From Schizophyllum amplum (Eukaryota; Basidiomycota; Agaricomycetes; Agaricales; Schizophyllaceae): a stretch of 64,000 nt of DNA. The stretch covers positions 1,116,001 to 1,180,000 of the forward strand of contig VDMD01000005.1 in the NCBI GenBank assembly GCA_007026445.1, given 5' to 3'. The notes beneath the pieces are model-generated. The model was not told the DNA's origin and did no database searches. It saw only the letters and a list, made by a program, of their open reading frames with translations. The translations under genes were made by a program, and so were the position numbers. Below are positions 9,954-21,800 of the stretch, piece after piece. The first letter of the stretch is position 1, and the number at the start of each line of letters is the position of its first letter.

Positions 9954-12229
9954 CTAGTGGGGTGGTCCGCCGCGCCCCAGTCCGCGCCCGCGACCCGCGT
10001 ACCCGATACGGAAACCTCCAATGCCACGTCCTCGCCCCAGCATGGGAAGTATCGGAGGGCCATTGTTGGGGTCATCGCTCTGGTTCCAATGGTGGGGAGG
10101 ATGGTGAAGCACGCGGTTTTGTGCCGGATCCTCGTACTCCAATCGATCCTCCTCTTCCTCTTCCTGCATACTTCGTCAGCCGAGGCAACCGTCTAAGATT
10201 CGCTACTTACCGTCAAGTCAATGACAAGCGCGCCCATATGCCACCCAGCTGCGGTAGCAGAGAAGCAGAAGCGGTCCCTCGGTTTCGTCAATCCATGGTC
10301 GAACCGGACCTCGGTCGGAACCTCGACGTTGGGTGGCTGGCCACGACCGCGATCCATCGCGATTTGGAGCGCGCGTTCATCCGCGAAAGCCCCCGGCGTG
10401 CCTACTAGAAGCTTTCCTGGGTCTCCTAGCCCGAGCGCGCCCTTCGAGTAAGCGCCCCACGTCAAAAGCTTCCCGTCGCTCGTCAGCGCGCCCTTGTGGT
10501 AGTCGCCAATGACAACCGAGATGACGGAGCGGTTCTGCAGCTCGGGCACGACTTGCGCCTCCATCTCCTCGTTCGTGTCGGTATCACCAATAAGAACGAC
10601 GGAGCTTGAACCTGTGGAGTATGCAACGAAGTTCATGAAGTGTGCGGTCACCTGTCGAGCGGTCGTCAGAAGCGAGACAATGAGGTGACGCGGGAAGCAC
10701 TGACATGCGTGATCTTCAACGCCTCTGGGGCCTTCAGAGGGGCATTATCGCCCGAAAACGAGGGGTGTTCGCGAATATGAGCAAGCTCGCTGAACTTGGG
10801 CAGCTGATGAATTGAGTCGTTAGTGGACATGCCTTGTCCGGAAGAGACTTGGCGCCACGTACATATTCCCATCGTCCTCGACTAGCGTGCTCCTGACCGC
10901 TGAGCGAGCCATATCTCAGGACGTGCCCCCTGTTGGTTAGCCCGATAAGATGGCAGTCCATGCCGGCTATCTGTATCAACTTCGTCTCCTCATCATCAGA
11001 GGCATCGCCTGTGTTGGGAAGGTCCGGTAGAGGCGGCAAGGGTGGCAGCCTGACAGGATCGAGGTCCACGTCCCAGGTTACGCAAGGGATGGAACCGTCT
11101 TCCGCGGCGAGGACCTTCTTGTCGCCGTCGCTGTCCATCGCGCGCATTCTATCCGTGATGCATGTTTGCAGGTCACCATCGCCTGGGAACCAGACGAAAA
11201 CGTCGCCAGATTTCGTAAGAATGGAGGAAAAATGCCACCCGCATTCGACTTGAATGGATACTGTATGCTGCGGGTCAAGTAGCGCCGAGGACAGGCGGAA
11301 AGGTCGGCCCCAGTTTAGGAAGGTCCAGATATGGTTATTGGCGTCCAAAGTCGAGGAGTGTAGGCGACCGCAACTGGATTTAAGAAATAAGCGACGATAC
11401 ATAAACAGCGATTCTCGCCTACGACAGACCTTACAGTGCGCGTTGCCGCAGGCAGTCGAAGACGCAGAGGTCTTTCCGCCCTCTTCCCGGGCTCGGAGAA
11501 GCCATCGCTTCGTAGCGTGCCGGTGCTGCCGTCCAGCGCGCCTGTAAGTTTACCGTTAACTAAGGTATACAAAGATACATTGACGACTCACCCCAAACGT
11601 AAAGAGTTCCGTCCGAGTCAATAGCGTGGAAAGACCTGTCGGCCAGCGTGTCAGTATCGGTATCTCGTATCCCAGCGTGACCCCAATGCTTACATGCCGC
11701 CCGCCTCCAGGTGCACTACACGCGCACCAGGAATGTGTAAAGGCGTAGGGAAGGGCACATCGGCGATCGATGTCTTGGGAAACCTCTGTAAGCCCAGCCT
11801 GTTACAGGACTTCTCACTGGGAAGATGAACAATGTCAGGCGGATCAACCTATCAGCGCACAACGTTTGGACGTACCCCCACACGTAGACTGCAGCATACA
11901 GCAGGACGTCAGCATATGTACATCTTTCATGCGAGTACAACGCACCTCTGGGGTGGTATAGGCCTCTATAAATGAACTTCCACCCGCTCGTACGCGCGGT
12001 ACCAGCTCCCGTGAAGTTGTAATCTTCCTTCACGCGGAGCTTCCAGAAAGTGTCATCCGCGCAGATGAGGGCAAAGAACTGCATCCCTCTCGTCAACTGT
12101 AAGTTCATCGCGATCGATACGCGCACTCACTTTGCAAGTCTGAGCCAGGCGAAGGATGTCGCTGACCGGGAGAAAGGGTAGGATATAATCAGTGAAGATC
12201 TCAACTGGGAGCTCCGTCAAGCCAGCCAT
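9954..12229 (-). CDS. F-box protein with RCC1-like repeats
   Basis: The start is the ATG at 12229, with ten exons and about 600 residues. The first exon is an F-box (LPVEIFTDYILPFLPVSDIL), continued by TFWKLRVKEDYNF and SGWKFIYRGL. RCC1-type blades follow: VYVWGEKSCNRLGL, FHAIDSDGTLYVWG, SCGRLHSSTLDANNHIWTF, GWHFSSILTKSGDVFVWF and KGALTSDGKLLTWG. The protein ends in an acidic stretch and a Gly/Arg-rich tail. Exon 3 (11876-11888) is only 13 nt and encodes VYVWG across its borders. The architecture matches fungal SAF1-like F-box/RCC1 proteins, which act as substrate adaptors of SCF ubiquitin ligases; the adaptor role here is inferred from that. The frame is intact throughout. The gene is convergent with the oxygenase gene, with only about 230 bases between them. 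Confidence 0.85.
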
Positions 12230-15200
12230 TGCAATGAATCCAGTATATTTTGCGGAAGGGGATGGTGGTAGAACACAAAGTCGATAGGCAGCTGCGCCGC
12301 TGCTGTGACGAAGACATCGCTCTCGAGAGTGGTGACGTCGACAAAGGGACAATGGCGGGACCCCGTGATCTCAGCATCGGTTGGAACTGTAACTCGGACC
12401 GTGTGCCGGACTATTGTTGAATCTTGACGACGACGAACACCGCGCTCTGCCAACGCTTGACCGCCTTTCTTGTAAAAGCTGCTTCTTACACGGAAGTCTT
12501 CCTGTAATACTTCATCCACCGTCACTGCGACGCAATCCTGAATTCCCGACCGATGAGCCTGGCGACGTGCTCTTGCTCTGGCAGTGGTCACCTCACTCTG
12601 CGCGCAAACCGAACACCAGCTACATCTACGACCCTTTTGGCGCCTTTGGGACTCCCAGCATTATGCCTCCTTCTGCTTCGGCATTCTCCCACGCCACTAT
12701 CGGGATCAGGTATGCAGAGAGCAAAGCATCATTTTTTTGGGCTGATCATCGTCCGCGGCCCTGTCTCCGGCCCTTCTGCCCTTCTCACGCCATCCCTCAC
12801 TCCAACGCACCCGTACGACTCAGGGCCTGAACAGGAGCGATCGCCTACCTCCACTGGCGCCCGCGAGTGTATTCGCTCTTACTACCCTGTCCATGACTCA
12901 AGAGGCTTCTCCTCGCCGTTTCTTGTCCTCGAGAAAGCCACGCTGGACACACTACCTTCTCATTAATGCTTGGATGCGCCGCGTTTCTGCACCGTGGCCC
13001 ATTTGAATGCCTTCTCGGAAATCAGCGTACGCGCCCATCTCTCGCAAGGGTCCGAATTCTCGTCATGATCGCCTGCAATTGAAGAAGCACCACAGAAGAA
13101 ACGCAACTTTCCGGATACGCAGCTTCGCCTGTTTGACAATTCGACGGGCTCACAGCAGAGCCGTGCTGAATAAGGTACGGCACAGCGCAGAGAGGACTGG
13201 AATTCGAAGAACTCGCAGGTTCGTCTTCCCCGAGAATTACGCCGTGCACATACCTCGTCGATTCCGTACGGCTGTCTAGCCGGACAGGTAGCACTGAAAG
13301 CCTATTCCGCGAGTTGAGCTGGGCGGCTTCTCTGGATGCTATACCATTGCTACTATTGTGTGGTACGGGCGCCATACCTGCTGACATTACCCCGCAGAGC
13401 TGATGCGCCGCAGTCTTCCCCAGATCTCGTACGGCTCGTGCTCTGCAAAGGGCCGACAAGGAGGACGTCTTACAGTTGCGTGAACCCTGTTTGAGCGTGC
13501 CATTTCGCCCGCCAGAATTGGGACGAGGGTGTCTGCGAGTGAGCTTTTCTTACGACGGACTTGGAGAAGGTCTGGCCGCCGACACGGTACGTTCTTGCCG
13601 AGCGATTTTCTTCTCCACCTGGCATCGCGCAGGAAACCCTGAGGACAAACAGGAAGTATCCCGATAATTTGTGGGTGACGCGTACTTACAACAGTAAGAA
13701 CGGGAGATTGCGGCTGCCTTGTCCGAGCGTTGTCTAACGGGATGACTTTTCAACGTTACGTGCGTACACCATTTTGGCTCTGCTGCACTTCGTGGCTTAC
13801 GCGCTCGGAGTGATCGTCCCACCGCACTACGCCGTCTGGCAGAGGGACGGAAACCCTGCCGAACTCGCGAAAGATGTCTGCTGACCAGACGCAGATGTCT
13901 CCTCGATCCTGGCGGATGGGCGCCAAGGTATACGTGCCCCGCTTTCCTGACGCTCTCATCACCTGTTACATCGGGCCTCATTCACCGTCGACATGCACTG
14001 CACTCAGCGGCGCCCTCAACTCTGATGGTGACTTATTACAGTGGCATACACTGTCCCTGCAGGGACTCGTGATGCTCCCTCATATATCAACAAAACAACC
14101 GCAAGCGCTCACAGGAGCATCGGTTGACGTCTGTCGTTCCCGAAAGGGCTGCAATAACCACCTTACGTAACATTCATGTGGTCCCTCCAAACATGAACCA
14201 GACCTGAACCTACCTGAACTCGACCGGCCCAACCCTGACAAGTCACAAAGCGTCGTCCCGGTTTGCACGGATCGGGCATGCTTTGTGATGAGCCTTCTTG
14301 GGACCACCAGATACCAAGCCCACCGATCCCGTGCCGGGACTCACGCCCAGCTCACGCCGCCCACGTCCTCAGGGCTCCTCAACAAGTGCCTGCCCCCTCC
14401 TTATCATGCGTCCGACCCGGGACCTGCAAGCAGGACCGTGGCCGCCGTCTGGCACGCGTCGCCCGTCCCCGCGTGCCATTCCCGAACGCCCACCATGTTC
14501 GCCAGGCCTCTAAAGCACATTACAATCCCTGAGAGCACACCCTCGAGCTCGTCCACGCCAGCGACCACAAACAAACCTATTCAAACTCGGCGCACCGGTG
14601 CGGAAGCCTCCCGCGAGGCTTTGCCGTGGGATGGATCACGTTCTCGCAGGTTCTCGCGCGGTCTCACGCGGATTCTCGAGCTCCGCATGGTGCGAGCGCT
14701 TCTCAGGCGCGACGATCGTCCTCCCATGCCCAGGGACGCTCGCTCTGCGAGGACGGGCGCCTATTGTGGCGCGCCTCCACCGCGGCTCAACAGGTATCAA
14801 GTGTCGTCGGTGCTCAAGGCCGCTGGTGGTCGGTCAGCTTTGGTCACTAATTGCGCTTCCCGTCCCCGAGCGTTATCGTGGCTTGCCGCATATGTTGCGC
14901 GTCTCTGCGCAGTCACCGGCATTTCTCCTGCAGCAGCAGAGGCTGGGCGGAAACAATCCGTCGCCGCCGCCTCTCGGTGGCTCTCGTCCATCTCTCCTTT
15001 TCTCCTTGCGCGGCTATCTTCCCATCCTGGATATCTTTCTCCTTTCTCTCGGCTCTTCCATCTGTTCTGAACCTTCACGTCCCTCTTGTTCGACTTTGCT
15101 ATCGCCATCAGCTTCACCCAGTTGCGTCCGCCTCTCCCCAACTCAATCTCTTGTTCTTGATGCGCCCTGCTGGATTGACGCCCTCCAATTGCGCCACCGC

Positions 15201-17155
15201 TATCTTTGACGCTGCCTGGCCCGCGCACGTTCGGCGCTGTTCGGCGTCCTGCGATTGCTGGCATCACCATCACCGATGCCTTCTCCGGTTCCTGACCCCG
15301 CACCATCCCGAGCGGTGCATTGCGGGGCGATGCAGTCTGAGCCCCTTCTTCGACGGGTCGCAAACTGCTCGCCTCCAGCGCCGCCGTCATGGTCCGCCCT
15401 CGCGGACTTTGTACTTACGTGCGCCCTCGATCGCTTACTGAGTGAAGTCCGTGGATGCCCAGGCTGCGAGGAGAGGACGAGAGAGGAGAGTGACCCAGCG
15501 TCGGTTCCGAGCTTCGGACTTGCGATAATCTTTTATCTGCCCCCGAGATCAGTACGGGATAAACGTCTCCCTCGCCAACCTTCCTGCTTCGCCCCCTCTC
15601 TGAGGCGACGGAATGATTATCCCATACTCTCGGTCAGCTCTCGGTCGAACTTCAAGCTCCTCTGCGCGTCGCGTCAAGCATTCCCCTCGGTTTAGACTCC
15701 CAGCTGAGGGCTGGGCACCGCGTCCTTCCCCAGCTTGGCGCACTCACCACCACGGTGGGTCCCGGCTATCGAGCCCCGGCTCCCCGTAAGGAAATCCGAA
15801 AGCCAAGGACGCATGCGGCCGGCGCGAGCATCACGCTCGTGGGTTGCCGAAGGTGGAGCAGCGCACGCGGCGTGCCACCATCCTTCGACTTCGGACTCGC
15901 ATTCGGAATTACCCCCTCGGACTCGCATCGTCGCCTCGTCCCGGAGCAGTCTGCCCTCGTCCTCCACCTCCCGAGTCCGAACTCTCCTTGTGGCGCGGCG
16001 GCGCAGCGTGACGCCACACCGCGCGCCGCGGAGGCAAATTCGACTCGGCGCTCCCCGACGCGTCACAAACACGGACCACAGAGCGGAAGAAAAAATCGGG
16101 AAATCAGACAAAATATGTACGCCGACAGATATTCAATGATGGGAGAGCGCGCCGCTGCCTGCCATCGATTCGCCTCAGCCGGCACTCGGCGCCGCCTCGT
16201 TCGTCAATTCTGCCTCGTTCGTGCAGGTTCGTGGCCACTCTGGAAATTCATTTATCTCTTCTTTTCTTCCGCTTGCGCGCGTCGCTCCTCGTGGGGTTTG
16301 AGCAGCGTGCCTCATGGGCACAGAGGACGCGCCTCAAGGCGCACGCGACGCGTCCCATGGGCCGGCTGCTCGGCGCGAGCACGGCGTCGACGCGCTGCGA
16401 GAAGTCGAACATCGCCACGAGGGGTGAGTGGATGCCTTATCTTACTCATGTAAATTCTGACAGCGACAGCGGGAGCGTGCACGAGCGACTGCTCCTGCCA
16501 GCCGAGGGATGGAAGTTAGGTAAAGAAAGGATCGCCACGCGCACGTCTATCTCATGCACCGTTCATCTCCCACCGAGTCGCACTTCCCAGGATGATATCC
16601 AGCCACATTGCACAGTATATAAAATCCAGGTGTACGTACTAACTAATATACTATATACACAGAAAACAAAGCACGGCGCGGGCGCGAGCGAGGGTCGAAG
16701 GGGCCAAAGAAATAACGATAGAGCTTGTGAGGTACGACTAGTGGGACAGAAGGGAGACGGGTAATGTACAGGTGCGTACTGGGCGCGTACAGGTGTACCG
16801 GGGGGTACACGTAGGTATGTGAACAGAGGCCGAGACAGGTAGGTGGCAGACGGAGGGGATGGTGCATACAGCGAAGAACGCAAGATGAGAGGGGAAAAGC
16901 ATAAGCGCGGTATGGAACGCGGCGATGGTGTATGGTTGCCGCTGCCCGAGTGCGATGTATCCCGAGAGAATCCGACGCCGTAGTAGTGTACCAGATTAGG
17001 GAATGCGAGGATTACTAGGCTGTGTGCATATACAAGAGAACAGACAAACAGACGGGCAGCGGCAGCGGGAACAAAACAAAAGGAGAGTCGGCGACGCGAC
17101 GAAAGGCGAAGAAGGGCGCGCGCCGAGGGAATATATGCAAGACAAAGGAGGAGAT
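12230..17155. other. 4.9-kb stretch with no recognisable gene
   Basis: Only short ORFs are present, and none shows a family signature. The longer ones (plus strand 12414-12830, 14285-15070 and 15755-16453) are proline/serine/arginine-rich translations of GC-rich DNA without a clear exon structure. The left end is the 5' flank of the F-box/RCC1 gene and the right end, from about 16.5 kb, is probably the 3' UTR of the C2H2 gene. A long non-coding transcript cannot be excluded. Confidence 0.4.
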
Positions 17156-18841
17156 TCAGCGGTACTCATCCCCGCTGCCCTGCGCGCTGGATCGGCCGGT
17201 GCTTGGGCGCCGCGGATCGTCGAGATAGCGCGAACCGCTGTCGCCGGGTATTTGAAGCCCGTATCCGAGCATCGAGTTATCAGACATGCGGCCCATGGAT
17301 GACGACAGACCAGACGAGTGGTGTGAGAGGCCGGACGCATGCGAGAGGCCAGACGACCCGAGGGTGGACGACGAGGGCAGACTAGATGAGAGGCCCGCCG
17401 ATGGCGAGAGGCCAGACGGCGAAAGCCCCGACGGCGAGAGCCCCGCCGATGAGGAGAGGCCGCCAAGACCCATACCCATGCCCATGTTGGCGGCGTTGCT
17501 GGAGAGGAAGGACGGCTCACCGCGGTAGGACGGCTCGGCGCGCGACCAGCGGTGGCGCTCGTCGCTCTCGTTCTGAAAGCGCGAGACTGTGTCGAAGCCG
17601 AAGCTGCTGCTCCCGCTGCCACTGGGGAAGGCGTTCATTGGGTAGCCTCCGCCGCGCGGCTCGTCGTAGACGCCGCGATGGTCGAATCCGCGGTGGTGCG
17701 TCTCAGTGTAGGGGCTGCGATCGTAGCCGCCGACACGGTGGCCCTCGTACCCGCGATGGTCCTCGTACGCGTACGCGTTGGAGGCAGGGTAGTCTGGCTG
17801 GATTGCCATGCGGCGCTGGCGCGCGTTGGACGCCGCCTCGGCCTCCTTCTTCTGCTGGCGCCACTTTTTGCGCATCTCCTTGAACTCTGCAGGGATGGGT
17901 CAGCGTGAGGTGGCGCGGGTGGCACGGTGGCGCGCACCTGCGGGGCTGCGCTTGGGACCGTGCTTCTGCATGGTGACGTGCGCGTTGAGGTGGTTGAGGG
18001 TCCCGTAGGCCTTGCTGCAGTCCTTCCAGGAGCACTGGTAGAGGCGCTCTATCTCGTCGTAGCGGCGGCGCGGGCGCTTCTTGATGGTGTTGCCGGGGAG
18101 CGCGACAAAGGAGTACTGCCTGCGGCTGTCGGCTGCGTCGTCGGGGGCGGAATGGGCGGAGCCGGGGGGCGAGGGCCCGTAAGAGTCGGTGGCAGAGTGC
18201 GGGAAGGGCATGGCTCCGGCGGCAAAATCAGAGTGGAGGGGGGAGATGGGCTGGTCGAGGCCTGACTGTGTGGGCGCGTAGGGGTCTTGGTCGTAAAAGT
18301 GGGGGGTGGGGGGCGGACGGGAGAGGGAAAGCGGGTGGAAGGCGGGCCGGGGGTCGGACATGCGGCGGGCGGCATAGGCGTCGTGGGGGAGGAACGGGTC
18401 GCGGGGCGGGTTCATGGGGGACTCGGCGAGGCGGTCGTAGGCCGGCGAGGGATATGAGTAGCGGCTGTCGGCGGCGGCGGCGGCGGACCCGGACGGCGCG
18501 AGATCATAGAAGACGCGCGAGTTCTGATGGTGCTCGCTCGCGCCCGCCTCGTCGCCCGAACTGTGGCTCGGCTGCCGCCCGGCCGGCGAGCGAGGCGAGG
18601 GCAGCCCCGCGTCGGTCGGAGACGCTGACGTCCCCGCGGAGTGTGCGGGCGAGCCGCCCGGGCCTCCCGCCAGCGCGGGCGTTGGGTGGTGCGGGTGCGC
18701 GAGCGGAGGCGGATGCGGGAGCCGGATATCGAACAGCGCGTCTCCCGCAAGCGAACTGGCAGCCGGCGCCGGCGCGAAGCCCGGATAGTATTTCGGGATG
18801 TCGAGCTGGAGCGGGTGCGGCATGGGCATGTGGGACAACAT
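17156..18841 (-). CDS. C2H2 zinc-finger transcription factor with a single finger
   Basis: The two exons (17938-18841 and 17156-17886) give 544 residues. The first exon encodes a Pro/Ser/His-rich N-terminus, then a basic stretch (KKRPRRRYDEIERL) and one zinc finger, CSWKDCSKAYGTLNHLNAH followed by VTMQKHG, with C-x4-C-x12-H-x5-H spacing. The 51-nt intron splits KRSPA|EFKEMRKKWR directly after the finger. The second exon is a disordered tail containing repeated GLSPSGLSPS units. This finger plus basic flank is a conserved fungal type; it presumably acts as a sequence-specific nuclear regulator, targets unknown. The start at 18841 (MLSHMPMPHP) is preferred over the in-frame ATG at 19003, because a TATA box near 19030 would put transcription initiation close to or downstream of 19003. 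Confidence 0.8.
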
Positions 18842-21800
18842 CTGGCTGGCGGTCGTGGTGCGTGCTCGTGCTGGTCCTGGTCCTTGTCCTGGGGGGCGGG
18901 CTGCTATCGGCGCTGCGGTGAGGCGCGATGGCGGGCAGTCAGTGGGCAGGCTCAGCGTCGTCGACAACAGCGAGCACGGCGACGGGGGCTCGAGGGGGGA
19001 CACGTCTCGCGCTCACCCCCGGCCGGAATATAAGGCAGACGGACGCGCAGGCGCAAGCCAAGTCCCAGCCCATTCACAATCCGGCGATCGCATTTCGGAG
19101 GTATCTGCCCGCATTCGGTGCTGCCTGATGCGGACCATCGAGATCGAGATCTGCCCATGGCTGACATAATGCGTTGCGATAAAATTGTCCGACGTGCCGA
19201 GGGCGCCCCTCCGGATCCGAGCTTCGAATCTGGCGCTTCGCATCTTTCTCCATCCGACTGCGATTTCTGCGCGTGACCGGCGCGTCACCCCCGCCGGCGT
19301 CGTGGTCGTGGCCGCCTCGCGTCGACGCTCCCGCGGGCTCAGCGACAGCCCGGCGCGGGCAGGCGAAGACGCTGCGCAACCCACCCATCGTGTTCGGTCG
19401 TGGCAGGAGGAGCGAAGGAAGATGCGCCAGGCACGTCATCGCTGCGCCCCGAACAACCAATAAATCCATATCCGGTAATTCTTTGCCCGGTCAATTCGAC
19501 CGCGGATGTTCCCGAGGACGCCCATCACGCGACCTGCGCAGACGCCCTCACGCGACGCGATGCGCATCGGAGGTCGCGGCGGGCGCGTCTGCGAGACCGC
19601 GATAAGCTGACCGAGAGCTGCCCATTGCGCGCCCGCCCTCCCGTCACGCGCACGACGCGTACACATTCGCTGCCTGTCATGCTCTCTAAAATTTACCATT
19701 GCCCATTCAACATTTCTGGCGCCCGAGCCTTGACACTGACCCTGCACCTCCCCCTGCATCTCGGCGCGCGCCCTCCTGTGCAGTGTCGATGCGCGCTGAT
19801 AGATCACTCACCCCATCCCCTTGCCTGCCCCCTTGAGGCCATCACCGGGACCCTTCGAAGACGGGCAACGCGACGATCGTCAGCAAGACTCCCGGGCTCG
19901 GATCGTTGCTGGCCGTATTACTTACCATCTTCTGCTTACTCGACGGCTTTCACCACCGCACTCGTCGCAGGCGACAGATCCGTTCGTCAGCAAGCGATGC
20001 AGGCGCGTCAGCAAGGAGGTGAGCACGATATCTCCCTCGTCGAACGCGACATCTGCGCAATGTTGTAGTCCCTGGGCCAGCACGCCCTGCTCCACGAAAC
20101 TGACATCTCCCTTTCTGCAGGTATGACTCATGCAAACCTTCCTCCAGCGAAATCAAATGCTCCCAAGACGCGTCGAGACAATCACACAAACGACTGTCGG
20201 TGAGCATCCCATTGTCTCCACGCCTATACCATCAGCCCAATACTGACACCGAAAGGCGCTCTGCTCGTCGAGCGACCGTTGATCACCCCGGCTGCGGCTT
20301 CCTCAACTCAAGTTGTCCCGCACCAGTGCCTTCGTTCACCGTGCATGCCCTTATCCGCCTGGTGCGCGTCATCTGCGGTTTGTTCAGCATCATATGCGGC
20401 TCGTCGAGCATCACCTTCGATTTGTCGGGCGTCACCTGCCTCGCACGGCCCTCCTCTGCTCTTCTGCCATCAGCCTGCTTCGCACACCGGGCTCTGTCGT
20501 CTTTATTGCTCTGCAGCACAATCGCTCCTCACCTCACCCGCTTCTCTTCTCACCTCACCTGCTTCGCGGGAGGGCCTTATCCTGATTCGCGTGCCCGGCT
20601 CTTCCGTTGCTTCGCGTATCGTCATCGGAGGATCCCATGTAGATATGCAGACGACGGGCCTCATATTTAACCCATGCATGATTCCTCGAGGCGGGCGACG
20701 CGGATGATAACCCACGGACGGGCATGGTATGCAGACGGCGGCGATAGATGCGCGACAGACACGTAGGGCGTGCGCACACGTTCGCAGTCTTTTGAGGCGA
20801 GTTAATATTTTCACCCTCGGCTTTGGCCAACGCTCATCGCGAATTCCCGGCAGCACTCGCGACAGAGTAAGCGCGTTCCCAGGCATTCCTTCTAAAGTTT
20901 AATACGCGAGGCATGTATAACATGGATACGCTTGCGCCTGACAGTCCGCAGAGCCCCTCCTGACGATGGCCATGGGAGCTGAGTCGGAGTCCAGGAGCCG
21001 TGGGGATAATCTCGCATCGTCGAAGGCCCATTGTCCAGCTGCCGATCCGATGTTGCGGTTCCTCCACAGACGAATGCAGCTTCTCAGTATGCCACGCCAG
21101 ACATTTCGGCCTTTTCGCAGCCTCAGGAAATCCAGCTCAGAAAAAATCAGCTGCGCCTCTCCGCTGGAATCGCGAACCGTGTCACCTGACGCGTCACGTT
21201 TTCATTTCCTTTCTGGTTCTTGTTTTTTTAAAGTAAGATCTGTTCCTTCCGCTTGCTCCCTAGGGCTTTACACGATGTCTTCCGGATGTTCTGCTTCCTT
21301 TCGGACGTTCAAGAAGTTCTCGAACACTCAGTGCTATGGTCTCGCGTGAACTCCGACGCGAGCGCGATCGTATTCAACCTGCTCGCCTTCATCTTGGCCA
21401 GCTGTCGTCCATACTTTGTTCGCATGCCGTATTCATTCCCGGCCTTTCTCCCCTCAATATTGATGCCCATCTCTGGCGCGTCCTTGACTACCCAGAGCGC
21501 TAGAATATACCTGGCTACGCTCCTCGCCGGTAATCAAAGCAGTGCATGTTCCTCCCGCGGCACATCCTCCACTCTTTCCCGTGTCAATCTCTCTCCTGGA
21601 CACCCCGCACCAGCACGCTCCGCTCATCGCGAAGCCGAACAACGATGAGACTACTGCCTCGTTGACGACGCCTTCATTTGCCCTTTCCGCGACTGAATGC
21701 GCCTTTCATAGACGAATCAATCTGCCCGAACTGGCGAGCCGGCGATCATCACTCCGTTACCGGCCTGACTGTTCCTCGAGCGGGCTGCTTGGACTCGGAG

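Noticed and set aside
9722..10408. 228-codon plus-strand ORF
   Set aside because: Overlaps the last exons of the F-box/RCC1 gene on the other strand, which has strong repeat signatures.
14285..15070. 261-codon plus-strand ORF
   Set aside because: Arg/Pro/Ser-rich translation without domain, intron logic or promoter; other frames are equally open in this GC-rich patch.
18842..19003. N-terminal extension of the C2H2 factor from an ATG at 19003
   Set aside because: The TATA box near 19030 would place the transcript start close to or downstream of that ATG, and the extension is low-complexity.
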